Shown here: positions 32,390-38,717 of the stretch, one piece after another
How the letters are laid out: each line of letters begins with the position of its first letter
Numbering within the stretch: position 1 is the first letter of the stretch
Assembly (NCBI GenBank): GCA_016873805.1
Contig: VGVZ01000008.1
Span: forward strand, 66,592-105,308
Source of the DNA: Ignavibacteria bacterium
GTDB taxonomy: Bacteria > Bacteroidota > Ignavibacteria > UBA10030
Reading direction: 5' to 3'
Length of the DNA: 38,717 nt
Notes under the pieces: generated by a model
Databases searched by the model: none
Told to the model about the DNA's origin: nothing
What the model saw: the letters and a program-made list of their open reading frames with translations, nothing else
Translations under genes and position numbers: made by a program

Positions 32390-35167
32390 ATGAATCGTCG
32401 ATCGATTGTCGCCAGGGCTCTCGTCGTTCTGCTGTTCGTGGTGCAAGTTGTCGCGGCACAGGTGCTTCGGGATTCCGATCGTGCCAAGCTTCACCCCCGG
32501 TTCATTGAACTCGTCGAGAGCGTCCGCCCTCAAAAGGGTGTTGACGCCGCTCAGATGACTGATCTCATCCAGAGCTCCGACGAGCAGGGGAACCAGTTCT
32601 TTGATGCTATCATTCACACCCTTGACGCGCGTGCGATTCGAGCCGCTGGAGTCCACACCAACTCCGATTTTGGTCGCTTTGTTACCGCGCGTGTGGCGCC
32701 GGATCAGCTGGTATCCCTCGTTGGACTCCGCGAGGTGACCTACATCGACCCGGGGAGTATCAACACGATCCAGGCGGATGTGAGCGTACCGGAAACCGGA
32801 GCGCCGCTTCTTCACTCTGGTTTTCTGAAAAACACGAAGTACACCGGCAAGGGAGTGATCGTGTTGATTTATGATACCGGAATCGACTTCTTCCACGGCG
32901 ATTTTCGCGACCCCAACGATCTAAACAAGAGTCGGATCCTTGCGATCTGGGATCAGACCCTCACACCAATCTCGGGAGAGCGAAATCCCACAGGCCTCAA
33001 CTACGGTGTAGAGTACACGAAGGCGGAGATCGATGATGAGATCGATGGGACCCCAACGGGAGTGGTTCGCCAGCGAGACATAAGTGGTCACGGAACGCAT
33101 GTTGCCGGAACCGCGGCAGGGAACGGAAAGGCGGTCAGCGGGAAGTACGTCGGCATGGCCCCGGAGGCAGACATTATCGTTGTGAAGGGGGGAGACGGCT
33201 CCTTCAGTGAATCGAGGATGATTGATGGACTAACCTATGCACAGCAGAAGGCGGTGCAGTTCGGAAAACCGCTAGTGCTGAACTGGAGTATTGGAGGTCA
33301 ACATGGTCCTCACGATGGCACAAGAGACTATGAGTTCGCGGTGGATCAGTTTGTCAATACGCCGGGGAGAATCGTTTGCATCTCGGCTGGAAACGATGGG
33401 GCCAGCAACATTCACATCGACGGGACCGTGTCGACGGGTAGTTCCACAACGATTACTTTCACCGTTCCAACCTATACGGCCACAAGCGGGACAAATAATG
33501 ATCGGTTCACGCTGGATCTCTGGTTCAATACTCCCGTCAATGCAGTGATAGCCACACTCACGTCGCCGGGCGGGATCGTTGCGACACGGACAGCGGGTCA
33601 GACTGGTTCCGAGGCGGATAACACTGACGGGACGATTACGGTCGATAACTATCTCAACAACTCCGGTCTCCGGGGTGTCTGGGTGGATGTTCGGGATGCT
33701 GACGCAACCAGACCTCCGAAGACGGGCACATGGACGCTTGTTCTTTCCGGTATTTCCGCTACAACGACATATGACGGCTGGATGAGTCGAACGACGGTTG
33801 GAACAACTAGCGTCACGGTCTCCGGCGGGAATACGAACAAGACGGTCAGCAGTCCCGGCACCTCAAATAACGCGATCACCGTAGGATCATATGTAACGAA
33901 GTGGACTTGGTATAACAATCTGGGATCGGGATACACGTATTCCAACACAGTCGACAGGTCGAGCAACATATCGGACTTCAGTGCGAAGGGACCAACTCGG
34001 GATGGTCGCTTGAAGCCGGAGATTTCAGCCCCAGGCCAAGGCATCACCGCAGCGCTCTCGAAAGACATGAACCCGCCGGTGTCCTCGACCCGGATTCATC
34101 TGGGAGACAAACACTATCTGACCCAGGGAACGAGCATGGCTTCTCCCCATGTGGCGGGAGGGGTCGCGCTGCTGCTTCAGGCAAGTCCAACGCTGCAAGC
34201 TCAAGCGATCAAGGACTTGCTCACTTCGCGGGCCCGGAAGGATGCCTTCACGGGGACTTCGAGCAACAACACCTGGGGCCACGGAAAAATGGATATCCTG
34301 AACTCCATGGCGGCGAATCTTCAGTCCAATCTCACCGTCTCTCGCGATCTGCTGGCGTACGATGTGACGAGCACCAGCGCGATCATCACGATGAGCGGCG
34401 CAATGAAACTGGCTGTCCGTTTCACGCCGACGATATCGGGTCAAGTCACGGGGGCACTCGTGATGCCGACCACTCCCGTCAACAATCCGATCCAGGGATT
34501 GGGACCCTTGGTCTGTGAAGTGTACACAAACGTTTCAGGGAGCATCGGCGGTATCCCGGGAACCAGAATCGGTGCGGCCGTGCAACACCCGTTCAGTCAG
34601 ATGTCGTCGGCGCTGTACAACTACGTCGACATGACTCCGGCGGGCGTCAACGTCAACGCGGGGACAGAATATCACCTCGTGATGTCACCTACGAACCCCA
34701 CCGACACGTTGAAAATGCGCGCGGACGACGGGAGCGTTCCTACTGATCGCTCGTCGCGATTCGATGGAACCTGGTTGAATTTCAGCGATCCGGCGTCCGG
34801 GATCACCGCGGGGCGGAACCTCCGCTTGAGGGTTGTGGTATCGTCATTGTCGACGCCGCTGAATGTTACGGCGGTCGACGGAATGCCGGCGACGTTCGAG
34901 CTGTTTGACAATTACCCCAATCCGTTCAATCCATCGACCACGATCAGGTATTCGATTCCCTCGCAGTCATTGGTGAAATTGAAGGTGTTTGATTTGCTGG
35001 GGAAGGAAATCGTCACACTTGTGAACGAGCCGCAAAACGCCGGAACGTATCAGGTGGAATGGAACGGGCGGGATATGATGGGATCGGCTGTTTCGAGTGG
35101 AGTGTACTTCTACCGGCTGGAAGGAAGCGGCTTTGCTGCCTCGAAGAAGCTTGTGTTGCTCAAGTAG
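32390..35167 (+). CDS. Subtilisin-like serine protease with type IX secretion signal
   Basis: The 925-residue product has a signal peptide, an N-terminal propeptide (about 24-125) and an S8 peptidase domain. Asp162 (VLIYDTGIDF), His234 (SGHGTHVAG) and Ser582 (GTSMASPHVAGG) form the catalytic triad; a long insertion of about 200 residues precedes the Ser. A fibronectin/PKD-like beta region follows. The last 85 residues are a type IX sorting domain with FELFDNYPNPFNPSTTIRYS and the final strand KKLVLLK. It is therefore exported through T9SS and anchored or released at the surface. AAGGA lies upstream of the ATG. The propeptide has a separate lipoprotein homologue upstream. Confidence 0.95.
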   Translation: MNRRSIVARALVVLLFVVQVVAAQVLRDSDRAKLHPRFIELVESVRPQKGVDAAQMTDLIQSSDEQGNQFFDAIIHTLDARAIRAAGVHTNSDFGRFVTARVAPDQLVSLVGLREVTYIDPGSINTIQADVSVPETGAPLLHSGFLKNTKYTGKGVIVLIYDTGIDFFHGDFRDPNDLNKSRILAIWDQTLTPISGERNPTGLNYGVEYTKAEIDDEIDGTPTGVVRQRDISGHGTHVAGTAAGNGKAVSGKYVGMAPEADIIVVKGGDGSFSESRMIDGLTYAQQKAVQFGKPLVLNWSIGGQHGPHDGTRDYEFAVDQFVNTPGRIVCISAGNDGASNIHIDGTVSTGSSTTITFTVPTYTATSGTNNDRFTLDLWFNTPVNAVIATLTSPGGIVATRTAGQTGSEADNTDGTITVDNYLNNSGLRGVWVDVRDADATRPPKTGTWTLVLSGISATTTYDGWMSRTTVGTTSVTVSGGNTNKTVSSPGTSNNAITVGSYVTKWTWYNNLGSGYTYSNTVDRSSNISDFSAKGPTRDGRLKPEISAPGQGITAALSKDMNPPVSSTRIHLGDKHYLTQGTSMASPHVAGGVALLLQASPTLQAQAIKDLLTSRARKDAFTGTSSNNTWGHGKMDILNSMAANLQSNLTVSRDLLAYDVTSTSAIITMSGAMKLAVRFTPTISGQVTGALVMPTTPVNNPIQGLGPLVCEVYTNVSGSIGGIPGTRIGAAVQHPFSQMSSALYNYVDMTPAGVNVNAGTEYHLVMSPTNPTDTLKMRADDGSVPTDRSSRFDGTWLNFSDPASGITAGRNLRLRVVVSSLSTPLNVTAVDGMPATFELFDNYPNPFNPSTTIRYSIPSQSLVKLKVFDLLGKEIVTLVNEPQNAGTYQVEWNGRDMMGSAVSSGVYFYRLEGSGFAASKKLVLLK

Positions 35168-35197
35168 GACGCCTCGTCAGTCGGTTGGCGGAAAAAG

Positions 35198-35232
35198 AAA
35201 ACCCCCACTCATCGTGAGCCGGGGGTTTTTTC
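35198..35232. terminator. Bidirectional intrinsic terminator
   Basis: AAAACCCCC (35198-35206) and GGGGGTTTT (35221-35229) form a 9-bp stem, extended by an inner CTCA/TGAG stem. There are A-runs before and T-runs after the stem. It ends both the subtilase transcript (+) and the rpsU transcript (-). Confidence 0.8.
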
Positions 35233-35256
35233 TGTACCCTGAAGTGACAGGACGCG

Positions 35257-35451
35257 TTATGCCTCTTCGATGACTGCTCGTTGAGCGCGGCGAATCGCTT
35301 TCATCTTCTTTATTCGCTTCTTCACCGACGGCTTTGTGAAGAACGTTCGCTTCTTGAATTCCTTCAGGATGCCGGAGCGCTCGTACTTCTTCTTGAACCG
35401 TCTGATAGCTCTGTCAATGGGTTCTCTCTCGCCGATTATGATGCCAACCAA
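35257..35451 (-). CDS. rpsU: 30S ribosomal protein bS21
   Basis: The 64-residue, Lys/Arg-rich protein starts [22 protein letters not shown] and continues [13 protein letters not shown] and PSVKKRIKK, the bS21 family. It binds the 3' end of 16S rRNA near the anti-Shine-Dalgarno site. It follows the zinc-ribbon gene by 56 nt and is probably cotranscribed from a promoter near 36107 through a long leader. Confidence 0.93.
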   Translation of the reverse strand: MVGIIIGEREPIDRAIRRFKKKYERSGILKEFKKRTFFTKPSVKKRIKKMKAIRRAQRAVIEEA

Positions 35452-35507
35452 GAAATCACCTCCTTCAATTTGGCATTTGTGATGAGTTGCGTGCGTTGCT
35501 GTGCCTG

Positions 35508-35897
35508 CTATTCCATCGAGGTATTCTCGATGAGTCGTCTCTCACCGAGCTTTTCGAAATCGACCGTGATTGCCTGCACACCACTGGAGATCTTCAGCTT
35601 TGAAGTGACCAGACCCATGTCGTCCCACTCCGTGTGGTAGATCGTTTGGCCGATCACGTAGCTCTTCTCCGCGCGATATTCGATGCAGTTTTCGCGGTCA
35701 AGCAATGCTGAACCGCTCCGCTTACCGGAGGGTTCCGCTCGAACCAACAGCGCGCTGTGTTTGCAGCGAAGGCACCGATACCATGTCCGTGATCCGTCCG
35801 ATTGGCCTTCGCCGGTTTCCATCCGCCCCTCGATCTCCATCTTTGTTTCCTGATGACAGTAGCTGCAGTACTGCATCACGTATTTTGACTTCGCCAT
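35508..35897 (-). CDS. Zinc ribbon protein with Tudor/SH3-like C-terminal domain
   Basis: The 129-residue protein begins with a zinc ribbon (CSYC .. CLRC). A basic middle part comes next, then about 55 residues ([19 protein letters not shown] .. [16 protein letters not shown]) that look like the Tudor-like C-terminus of UvrD/PcrA (VGxxVxHxxFGxGxV .. VxFxxxGxKxL). In PcrA this domain binds RNA polymerase. GGAGG lies 8 nt upstream. The resemblance is by eye and the role, possibly a small transcription-associated protein, is inferred. It shares its operon with rpsU. Confidence 0.65.
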   Translation of the reverse strand: MAKSKYVMQYCSYCHQETKMEIEGRMETGEGQSDGSRTWYRCLRCKHSALLVRAEPSGKRSGSALLDRENCIEYRAEKSYVIGQTIYHTEWDDMGLVTSKLKISSGVQAITVDFEKLGERRLIENTSME

Positions 35898-35966
35898 AGA
35901 CCAAACCTCCTAAGCGTGACGCAAGCTGAAGACGCTACTTGATGCTGCGATTCATCCTCAGAGCTG

Positions 35967-35992
35967 AAAAATGGCAAAGCCAAAGCCTTGCC
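35967..35992 (-). terminator. Attenuator-like hairpin in the zinc-ribbon/rpsU leader
   Basis: On the minus strand GGCAAGGC and GCTTTGCC pair (one G.U) with a 4-nt loop, then ATTTTT. It lies about 70 nt before the zinc-ribbon gene, in the ~200-nt leader of the rpsU transcript. A second stem CCCGCC/GGCGGG lies upstream, near 36060-36072. A conditional terminator is possible. Confidence 0.45.
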
Positions 35993-36099
35993 CGAGAGAC
36001 GTTCGTGTCTGACCAGAAATGAACAAGCTCTGCCATTGCGGAAGGTGGTAAAGGTGTGCCCGCCGAGGCGGGAAGGCAGCAAACTGACAAACACTGACC

Positions 36100-36130
36100 A
36101 AAATTTACGAAAATAGGGGAACTGAGTCAA
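36100..36130 (-). promoter_or_regulatory. Bacteroidota-type promoter of the zinc-ribbon/rpsU operon
   Basis: On the minus strand TTGA (36130-36127), exactly 19 nt, then TAAATTTT (36107-36100). This copies the geometry of the Bacteroidota -33/-7 promoter (TTTG, 19-21 nt, TAnnTTTG). It implies a leader of about 195 nt. Confidence 0.55.
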
Positions 36131-36172
36131 GGTTCAATTTGTCGAAGGCGATGAACGCGATTTGTCTCCACC

Positions 36173-36203
36173 TTGACATTCGTAGGCATTTTGGATACCT
36201 TTG
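36173..36203 (+). promoter_or_regulatory. Bacteroidota-type promoter of the tRNA gene
   Basis: TTGA (36173-36176), 19 nt, then TACCTTTG (36196-36203), an exact TAnnTTTG -7 box, lie 13 nt upstream of the tRNA 5' end. The first six bases also read TTGACA. Confidence 0.75.
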
Positions 36204-36216
36204 AACGATGAAAGCT

Positions 36217-36290
36217 GGGCCCTTAGCTCAGTTGGTTAGAGCAGCAGACTCATAATCTGCGGGTCGCAGGTTCGAGCCCTGCAGGGCCCA
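36217..36290 (+). tRNA. tRNA (CAU), probably tRNA-Ile2
   Basis: This 74-nt cloverleaf has acceptor GGGCCCT / AGGGCCC, D arm GCTCAGTTGGTTAGAGC, anticodon stem GCAGA/TCTGC with loop CTCATAA (anticodon CAT), and T stem-loop GCAGG TTCGAGC CCTGC. The discriminator is A and CCA is not encoded. The start GGxCCxTTAGCTCAG resembles known tRNA-Ile2 genes of Bacillus and Escherichia, not elongator tRNA-Met, so this is probably the TilS substrate that reads AUA. The split from Met is inference from sequence. Confidence 0.85.
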
Positions 36291-36455
36291 CGTCAAGGTG
36301 ACGTGTGGAATCGGAGTGGTCGGAACAACCTCCGCGGGCGGGGCGGTAATTTTGACTGGGAAGGAAATAAATTCCCCTCAACGGTTGCGTTGACAGGACA
36401 ATGTAAGGCCTTATGCCTCAATGCGCTAGCTTCTATGTTCCACGGTCTGGGTGAC

Positions 36456-36471
36456 TTGGCACACACATTGC
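36456..36471 (+). promoter_or_regulatory. Sigma-54 promoter of the pilin-like gene
   Basis: TTGGCACACACATTGC fits the sigma-54 consensus TGGCAC-N5-TTGC in both the -24 GG and -12 GC elements with correct spacing. It lies 72 nt before the pilin-like start. Such promoters need an AAA+ activator; none lies in the window. Confidence 0.75.
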
Positions 36472-36543
36472 GTGAAGAAGACGAAGACAAAAGAAACTCA
36501 CGACTGTCAAGAATTCCATCCACATTAACTAAGGAGCAATACC

Positions 36544-36954
36544 ATGGGTCAACAGCAACTTCTTCTGATCATCCTCGGCGTGATCATCGTCGGTATCGCG
36601 ATTGCCGTTGGATTGAGCATGTTCACCGCGCAGAGTGTCGGTGCGCAACGAGATGCCATCATCTCTGATATCACCAACCTTGCCGCAAACGCCTATCAGC
36701 ATCGTATCCGCCCGGCATCGATGGGTGGAGGTGGTGGTGTGTACGACAACTCAGCCGGTGGTACAACCTACGTGATTCCGAGCCGCCTCGTGACAAACGA
36801 GAATGGTATTTACACGCTCGAAGGAGCAGTCGCAGCCAACCAGGTTGCCTTCCGTGGGTCTGCACCCGACAACGCGGCGGACTACGTTGTTGGCACGTAT
36901 GATGGCAATGGCCGATTGGTTGGCAGCTTCGGCCTCAACGGCAAATTCCAGTAA
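36544..36954 (+). CDS. Pilin-like membrane-anchored protein
   Basis: The 136-residue protein starts with a hydrophobic helix (LLLIILGVIIVGIAIAVGLSMF), preceded only by MGQQQ. A helical stretch, a Gly-rich linker (MGGGGGVYDN) and a small beta-rich C-terminal domain follow, the layout of a pilin. It lacks the usual prepilin peptidase site (G-F-T-L-x-E). AAGGAG lies 8 nt upstream. It precedes a PilC/GspF gene and has a sigma-54 promoter, as many major pilins do. It may be a leaderless pilin subunit used by a lineage-specific pilus or secretion system. Confidence 0.65.
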   Translation: MGQQQLLLIILGVIIVGIAIAVGLSMFTAQSVGAQRDAIISDITNLAANAYQHRIRPASMGGGGGVYDNSAGGTTYVIPSRLVTNENGIYTLEGAVAANQVAFRGSAPDNAADYVVGTYDGNGRLVGSFGLNGKFQ

Positions 36955-36978
36955 GATCTGTCAAGATACGTTCGCCAG

Positions 36979-37018
36979 ACATCCCGTCCCGATACCGTCG
37001 GGGCGGGATGTTTTTTTT
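36979..37018 (+). terminator. Intrinsic terminator of the pilin-like gene
   Basis: ACATCCCG..CCCGA and TCGGGGCGGGATGT form a long G+C-rich stem with a short loop, followed by eight Ts. This makes the pilin-like gene a single-gene transcript. Confidence 0.85.
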
Positions 37019-37142
37019 GCCCCTCTAGCTTCCCACTACAGAAGCAAATCGTGACAATCTTCCGATATGGTGACCCTCCTATCTGCCTTCTTGACTTCGC
37101 GCACATTCGCTAGACCCTGGAATCTTTCGAAGAATGCAGTCC

Positions 37143-37171
37143 TTGACATGGAGAGTGAAAAATTGTATTAT
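37143..37171 (+). promoter_or_regulatory. Promoter of the PilC-like gene
   Basis: TTGACA (37143-37148) and TATTAT (37166-37171) are separated by 17 nt, about 50 nt upstream of the gene. This is a good housekeeping-type promoter and shows that the gene is separate from the pilin-like gene. Confidence 0.55.
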
Positions 37172-37223
37172 AATTTCGCATACCTGAAAAACCGCATTCT
37201 GACGATAGGGTGAGTGTTTTCTA

Positions 37224-38594
37224 ATGCTTGAGTACAGAATCGAAGGAGTAACCCCTTCCGGAAAGGGAGTTGCGGGCGTCATCAACGCGGAAAACCTGAA
37301 ATCCGCGAAGCAGCGTGCTCAGGAGATGGCGCTCGAGAAGCGATTCAAGGTGACCGGGGTCCTCGAACGAGTTGTGTTCATCTACAGAGTCCAGAAGGGG
37401 ACGGACAAGCCGATCGATGGAGAGCAGAAGGCTTTCACCAAAGACGAGGTGCGGCAGGCGCTCGAAAAGATGGGCTTCCGAGTGGTCTATGTCAGGAAGA
37501 AACTCTTTGGAACCAAGCCGCGAAAGGTCCCGTCGATCGACATCGTGACATTTGTCCGCGTGAGCGCCGACCTCATGAGGCAGAAACTCCCCTTCAACGA
37601 GATTCTCCAGCTCCTGGTTGACGATACGCCCAATCCCACCCTCAGAGATACGCTGAAGGACATCAATCTGGAACTAAAGCAGGGGAAGGATAGCGAAAAG
37701 GTCTTTCTGAAGCACAGCATCGTCTTCGGGAAGTTCACGGCCAATATGCTGGGGCTGGCCTCGAAGAGCGGAAACATGGCCGAGATCTACGACAGCACGG
37801 CGAAGTTCTTGGAACGGAACTCGGAATTCAAGCGAAATCTCAAGAGCGCGCTGATCATGCCGATGGTTACCCTCCTGGTCCTGTTCCTCGCTGTTCTGTT
37901 CTACATCGGCTACATCTTCCCTGCGACCGCCGAGGCGTTCGAAAAAATGAAGATCGATCTTCCTCCGATGACCAAAGCCTCTCTCGAGCTGAGTCGCTGG
38001 ATCACAGGCAACATTTGGTTGATCATCATCGGCACGATTATCCCTGTTGTTGCGGTCGGCAGGTTTTTCTCGACGGAGCGCGGAAAGTTCCTGCTCGACA
38101 AGCATATCATCAGCATCCCGGTGCTCGGCAACCTCCTTCACAAAACGGCGATCGAGATCTTCTGTCGCGTCTTCTACGCTCTCTACAGTGGTTCGGGGGA
38201 AAATATCGACGTGATCAAGATGGCCGCCGAAGCCTGCGGGAACAAGTACATGGAGCATCAGATCAAGACCATCGCGATTCCGATGATGATCCAGAAGGGA
38301 AAGGGATTGACCGAGTCATTCGAGGCGAGCGGCGTGTTTACCAAGACAGCCCTTTCGAGATTCGCATCCGGAGCCGAAACCGGTACCGTGAAGCATACGG
38401 CTCTCCAGCTTGCCGACTACTATGAAAAAGAAACAACATACCGATTGAAGAATGCGATCGAGGTCATTCAGATCATGATCTCGATGATCATCATGGTCGT
38501 GCTGACGGCGCTCACGATCGTTTCATCGGAGACGGCAATGGTACGGCCAAAGACGCCGGGTTCGTTCTTGCAGTATATCATGAGCGTGTTCTAG
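37224..38594 (+). CDS. Type II secretion system F / PilC family inner-membrane protein
   Basis: This 456-residue protein has the GspF/PilC layout: two F domains of about 120 residues, the first with IDIVTFVRVSADLMRQKLPFNEIL and the second with IEIFCRVFYALYSGSGENIDVI. Three membrane helices are present (about 210-235, 260-280 and near the end). An N-terminal extension of about 115 residues has YRIEGVTPSGKGVAGVI, as in PilC, plus a further FTKDEVRQALEKMGFRVVYV unit. It forms the inner-membrane platform of a type IV pilus or type II system. The pilin-like gene upstream and the gene beginning at 38674 are likely partners. Confidence 0.9.
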   Translation: MLEYRIEGVTPSGKGVAGVINAENLKSAKQRAQEMALEKRFKVTGVLERVVFIYRVQKGTDKPIDGEQKAFTKDEVRQALEKMGFRVVYVRKKLFGTKPRKVPSIDIVTFVRVSADLMRQKLPFNEILQLLVDDTPNPTLRDTLKDINLELKQGKDSEKVFLKHSIVFGKFTANMLGLASKSGNMAEIYDSTAKFLERNSEFKRNLKSALIMPMVTLLVLFLAVLFYIGYIFPATAEAFEKMKIDLPPMTKASLELSRWITGNIWLIIIGTIIPVVAVGRFFSTERGKFLLDKHIISIPVLGNLLHKTAIEIFCRVFYALYSGSGENIDVIKMAAEACGNKYMEHQIKTIAIPMMIQKGKGLTESFEASGVFTKTALSRFASGAETGTVKHTALQLADYYEKETTYRLKNAIEVIQIMISMIIMVVLTALTIVSSETAMVRPKTPGSFLQYIMSVF

Positions 38595-38615
38595 TGCCGT
38601 TTCAAAAAAATAATC

Positions 38616-38644
38616 TTGTACTTTTTACAAAGAGTACCTATTAT
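38616..38644 (+). promoter_or_regulatory. Possible promoter before the last gene
   Basis: TTGTAC (38616-38621) and TATTAT (38639-38644) are separated by 17 nt, about 30 nt upstream of the next start. GTACT..AGTAC forms a small inverted repeat over this site. The match is moderate. Confidence 0.3.
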
Positions 38645-38673
38645 CGGGAAGTCACAGACGAAAGGACTTCTCG

Positions 38674-38717
38674 ATGGCCGTGTATGTTCGTTCTTTGAAA
38701 ATCGCCGAAGGCAAGAG
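38674..38717 (+). CDS. Start of the next gene (truncated by the window)
   Basis: ATG at 38674 has AAAGGA 6-7 nt upstream and an open frame starting MAVYVRSLKIAEGK to the window end. Only 14 residues are seen, too few to name. By position after a PilC-like gene it is plausibly another pilus/secretion component. Confidence 0.5.
   Translation, partial: MAVYVRSLKIAEGK

Noticed and set aside
1-38717. CRISPR arrays, rRNA genes and prophage
   Set aside because: No regularly spaced direct repeats, rRNA signatures or phage structural genes were seen in the window.

Overview
This window looks like chromosomal DNA of a Gram-negative bacterium of the Bacteroidota/Ignavibacteriota/Chlorobiota group. Three things seen in the sequence point there. 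The large subtilase at 32390-35167 ends in a type IX secretion sorting domain with the YPNPFNPSTT signature. Two promoters near 36100-36203 fit the Bacteroidota -33/-7 pattern (TTGA, 19 nt, TAnnTTT). Many genes encode lipoproteins or outer-membrane proteins. Placement below phylum level is inference. Apart from a short 5' fragment and a hybrid histidine kinase, almost everything from 3011 to 26526 is on the minus strand; most genes after 26527 are on the plus strand.

Layout. 1-2806 (+): the end of an RNase H-like nuclease domain and a three-PAS hybrid histidine kinase. 3011-9092 (-): tRNA-Met, tilS, hpt, ftsH, a dolichol-kinase-like membrane protein and a DUF4837 lipoprotein. 9236-12544 (-): a butyrate kinase / phosphotransbutyrylase / universal stress protein operon followed by a frameshifted DUF1858-like gene. 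12691-19823 (-): a TPR protein, then a tightly overlapping set: CoA-binding protein, LolA-like protein, two FtsX-type permeases, LolD-type ATPase and an outer-membrane barrel. This set looks like a trans-envelope lipid or lipoprotein export machine. 20004-23200 (-): arsC with a DUF1648 membrane protein, then phoU, a small exported helical protein, an FmdB zinc ribbon and a TraR/DksA-like protein. 23583-26526 (-): MarR regulator, decaheme cytochrome lipoprotein and tandem-rhodanese lipoprotein.

The stretch 26527-29058 is the accessory region. It holds a second TraR/DksA-like gene, an isolated integron-type gene cassette (27283-27825) with an attC-like site and no integrase nearby, and an intact ORF with a retroviral-integrase/IS481-like fold that has lost most of its catalytic residues. 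Next come moeA-moaD-moaE (molybdopterin synthesis), an NTF2-like lipoprotein, and a stand-alone lipoprotein homologous to the propeptide of the subtilase that follows. A 176-bp MITE-like palindromic element lies between those last two genes. The end of the window has a zinc-ribbon protein and rpsU under a long leader, a tRNA-Ile2-like gene (CAU), a pilin-like gene behind a near-perfect sigma-54 promoter, a PilC/GspF-type gene, and the first codons of one more gene.

The observations most worth following up are the lone integron cassette, the free-standing subtilase propeptide lipoprotein, the catalytically degraded integrase-like protein, and the Lol-like operon with its own outer-membrane barrel. 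All family assignments come from reading motifs in the translated sequence; no database search was possible.
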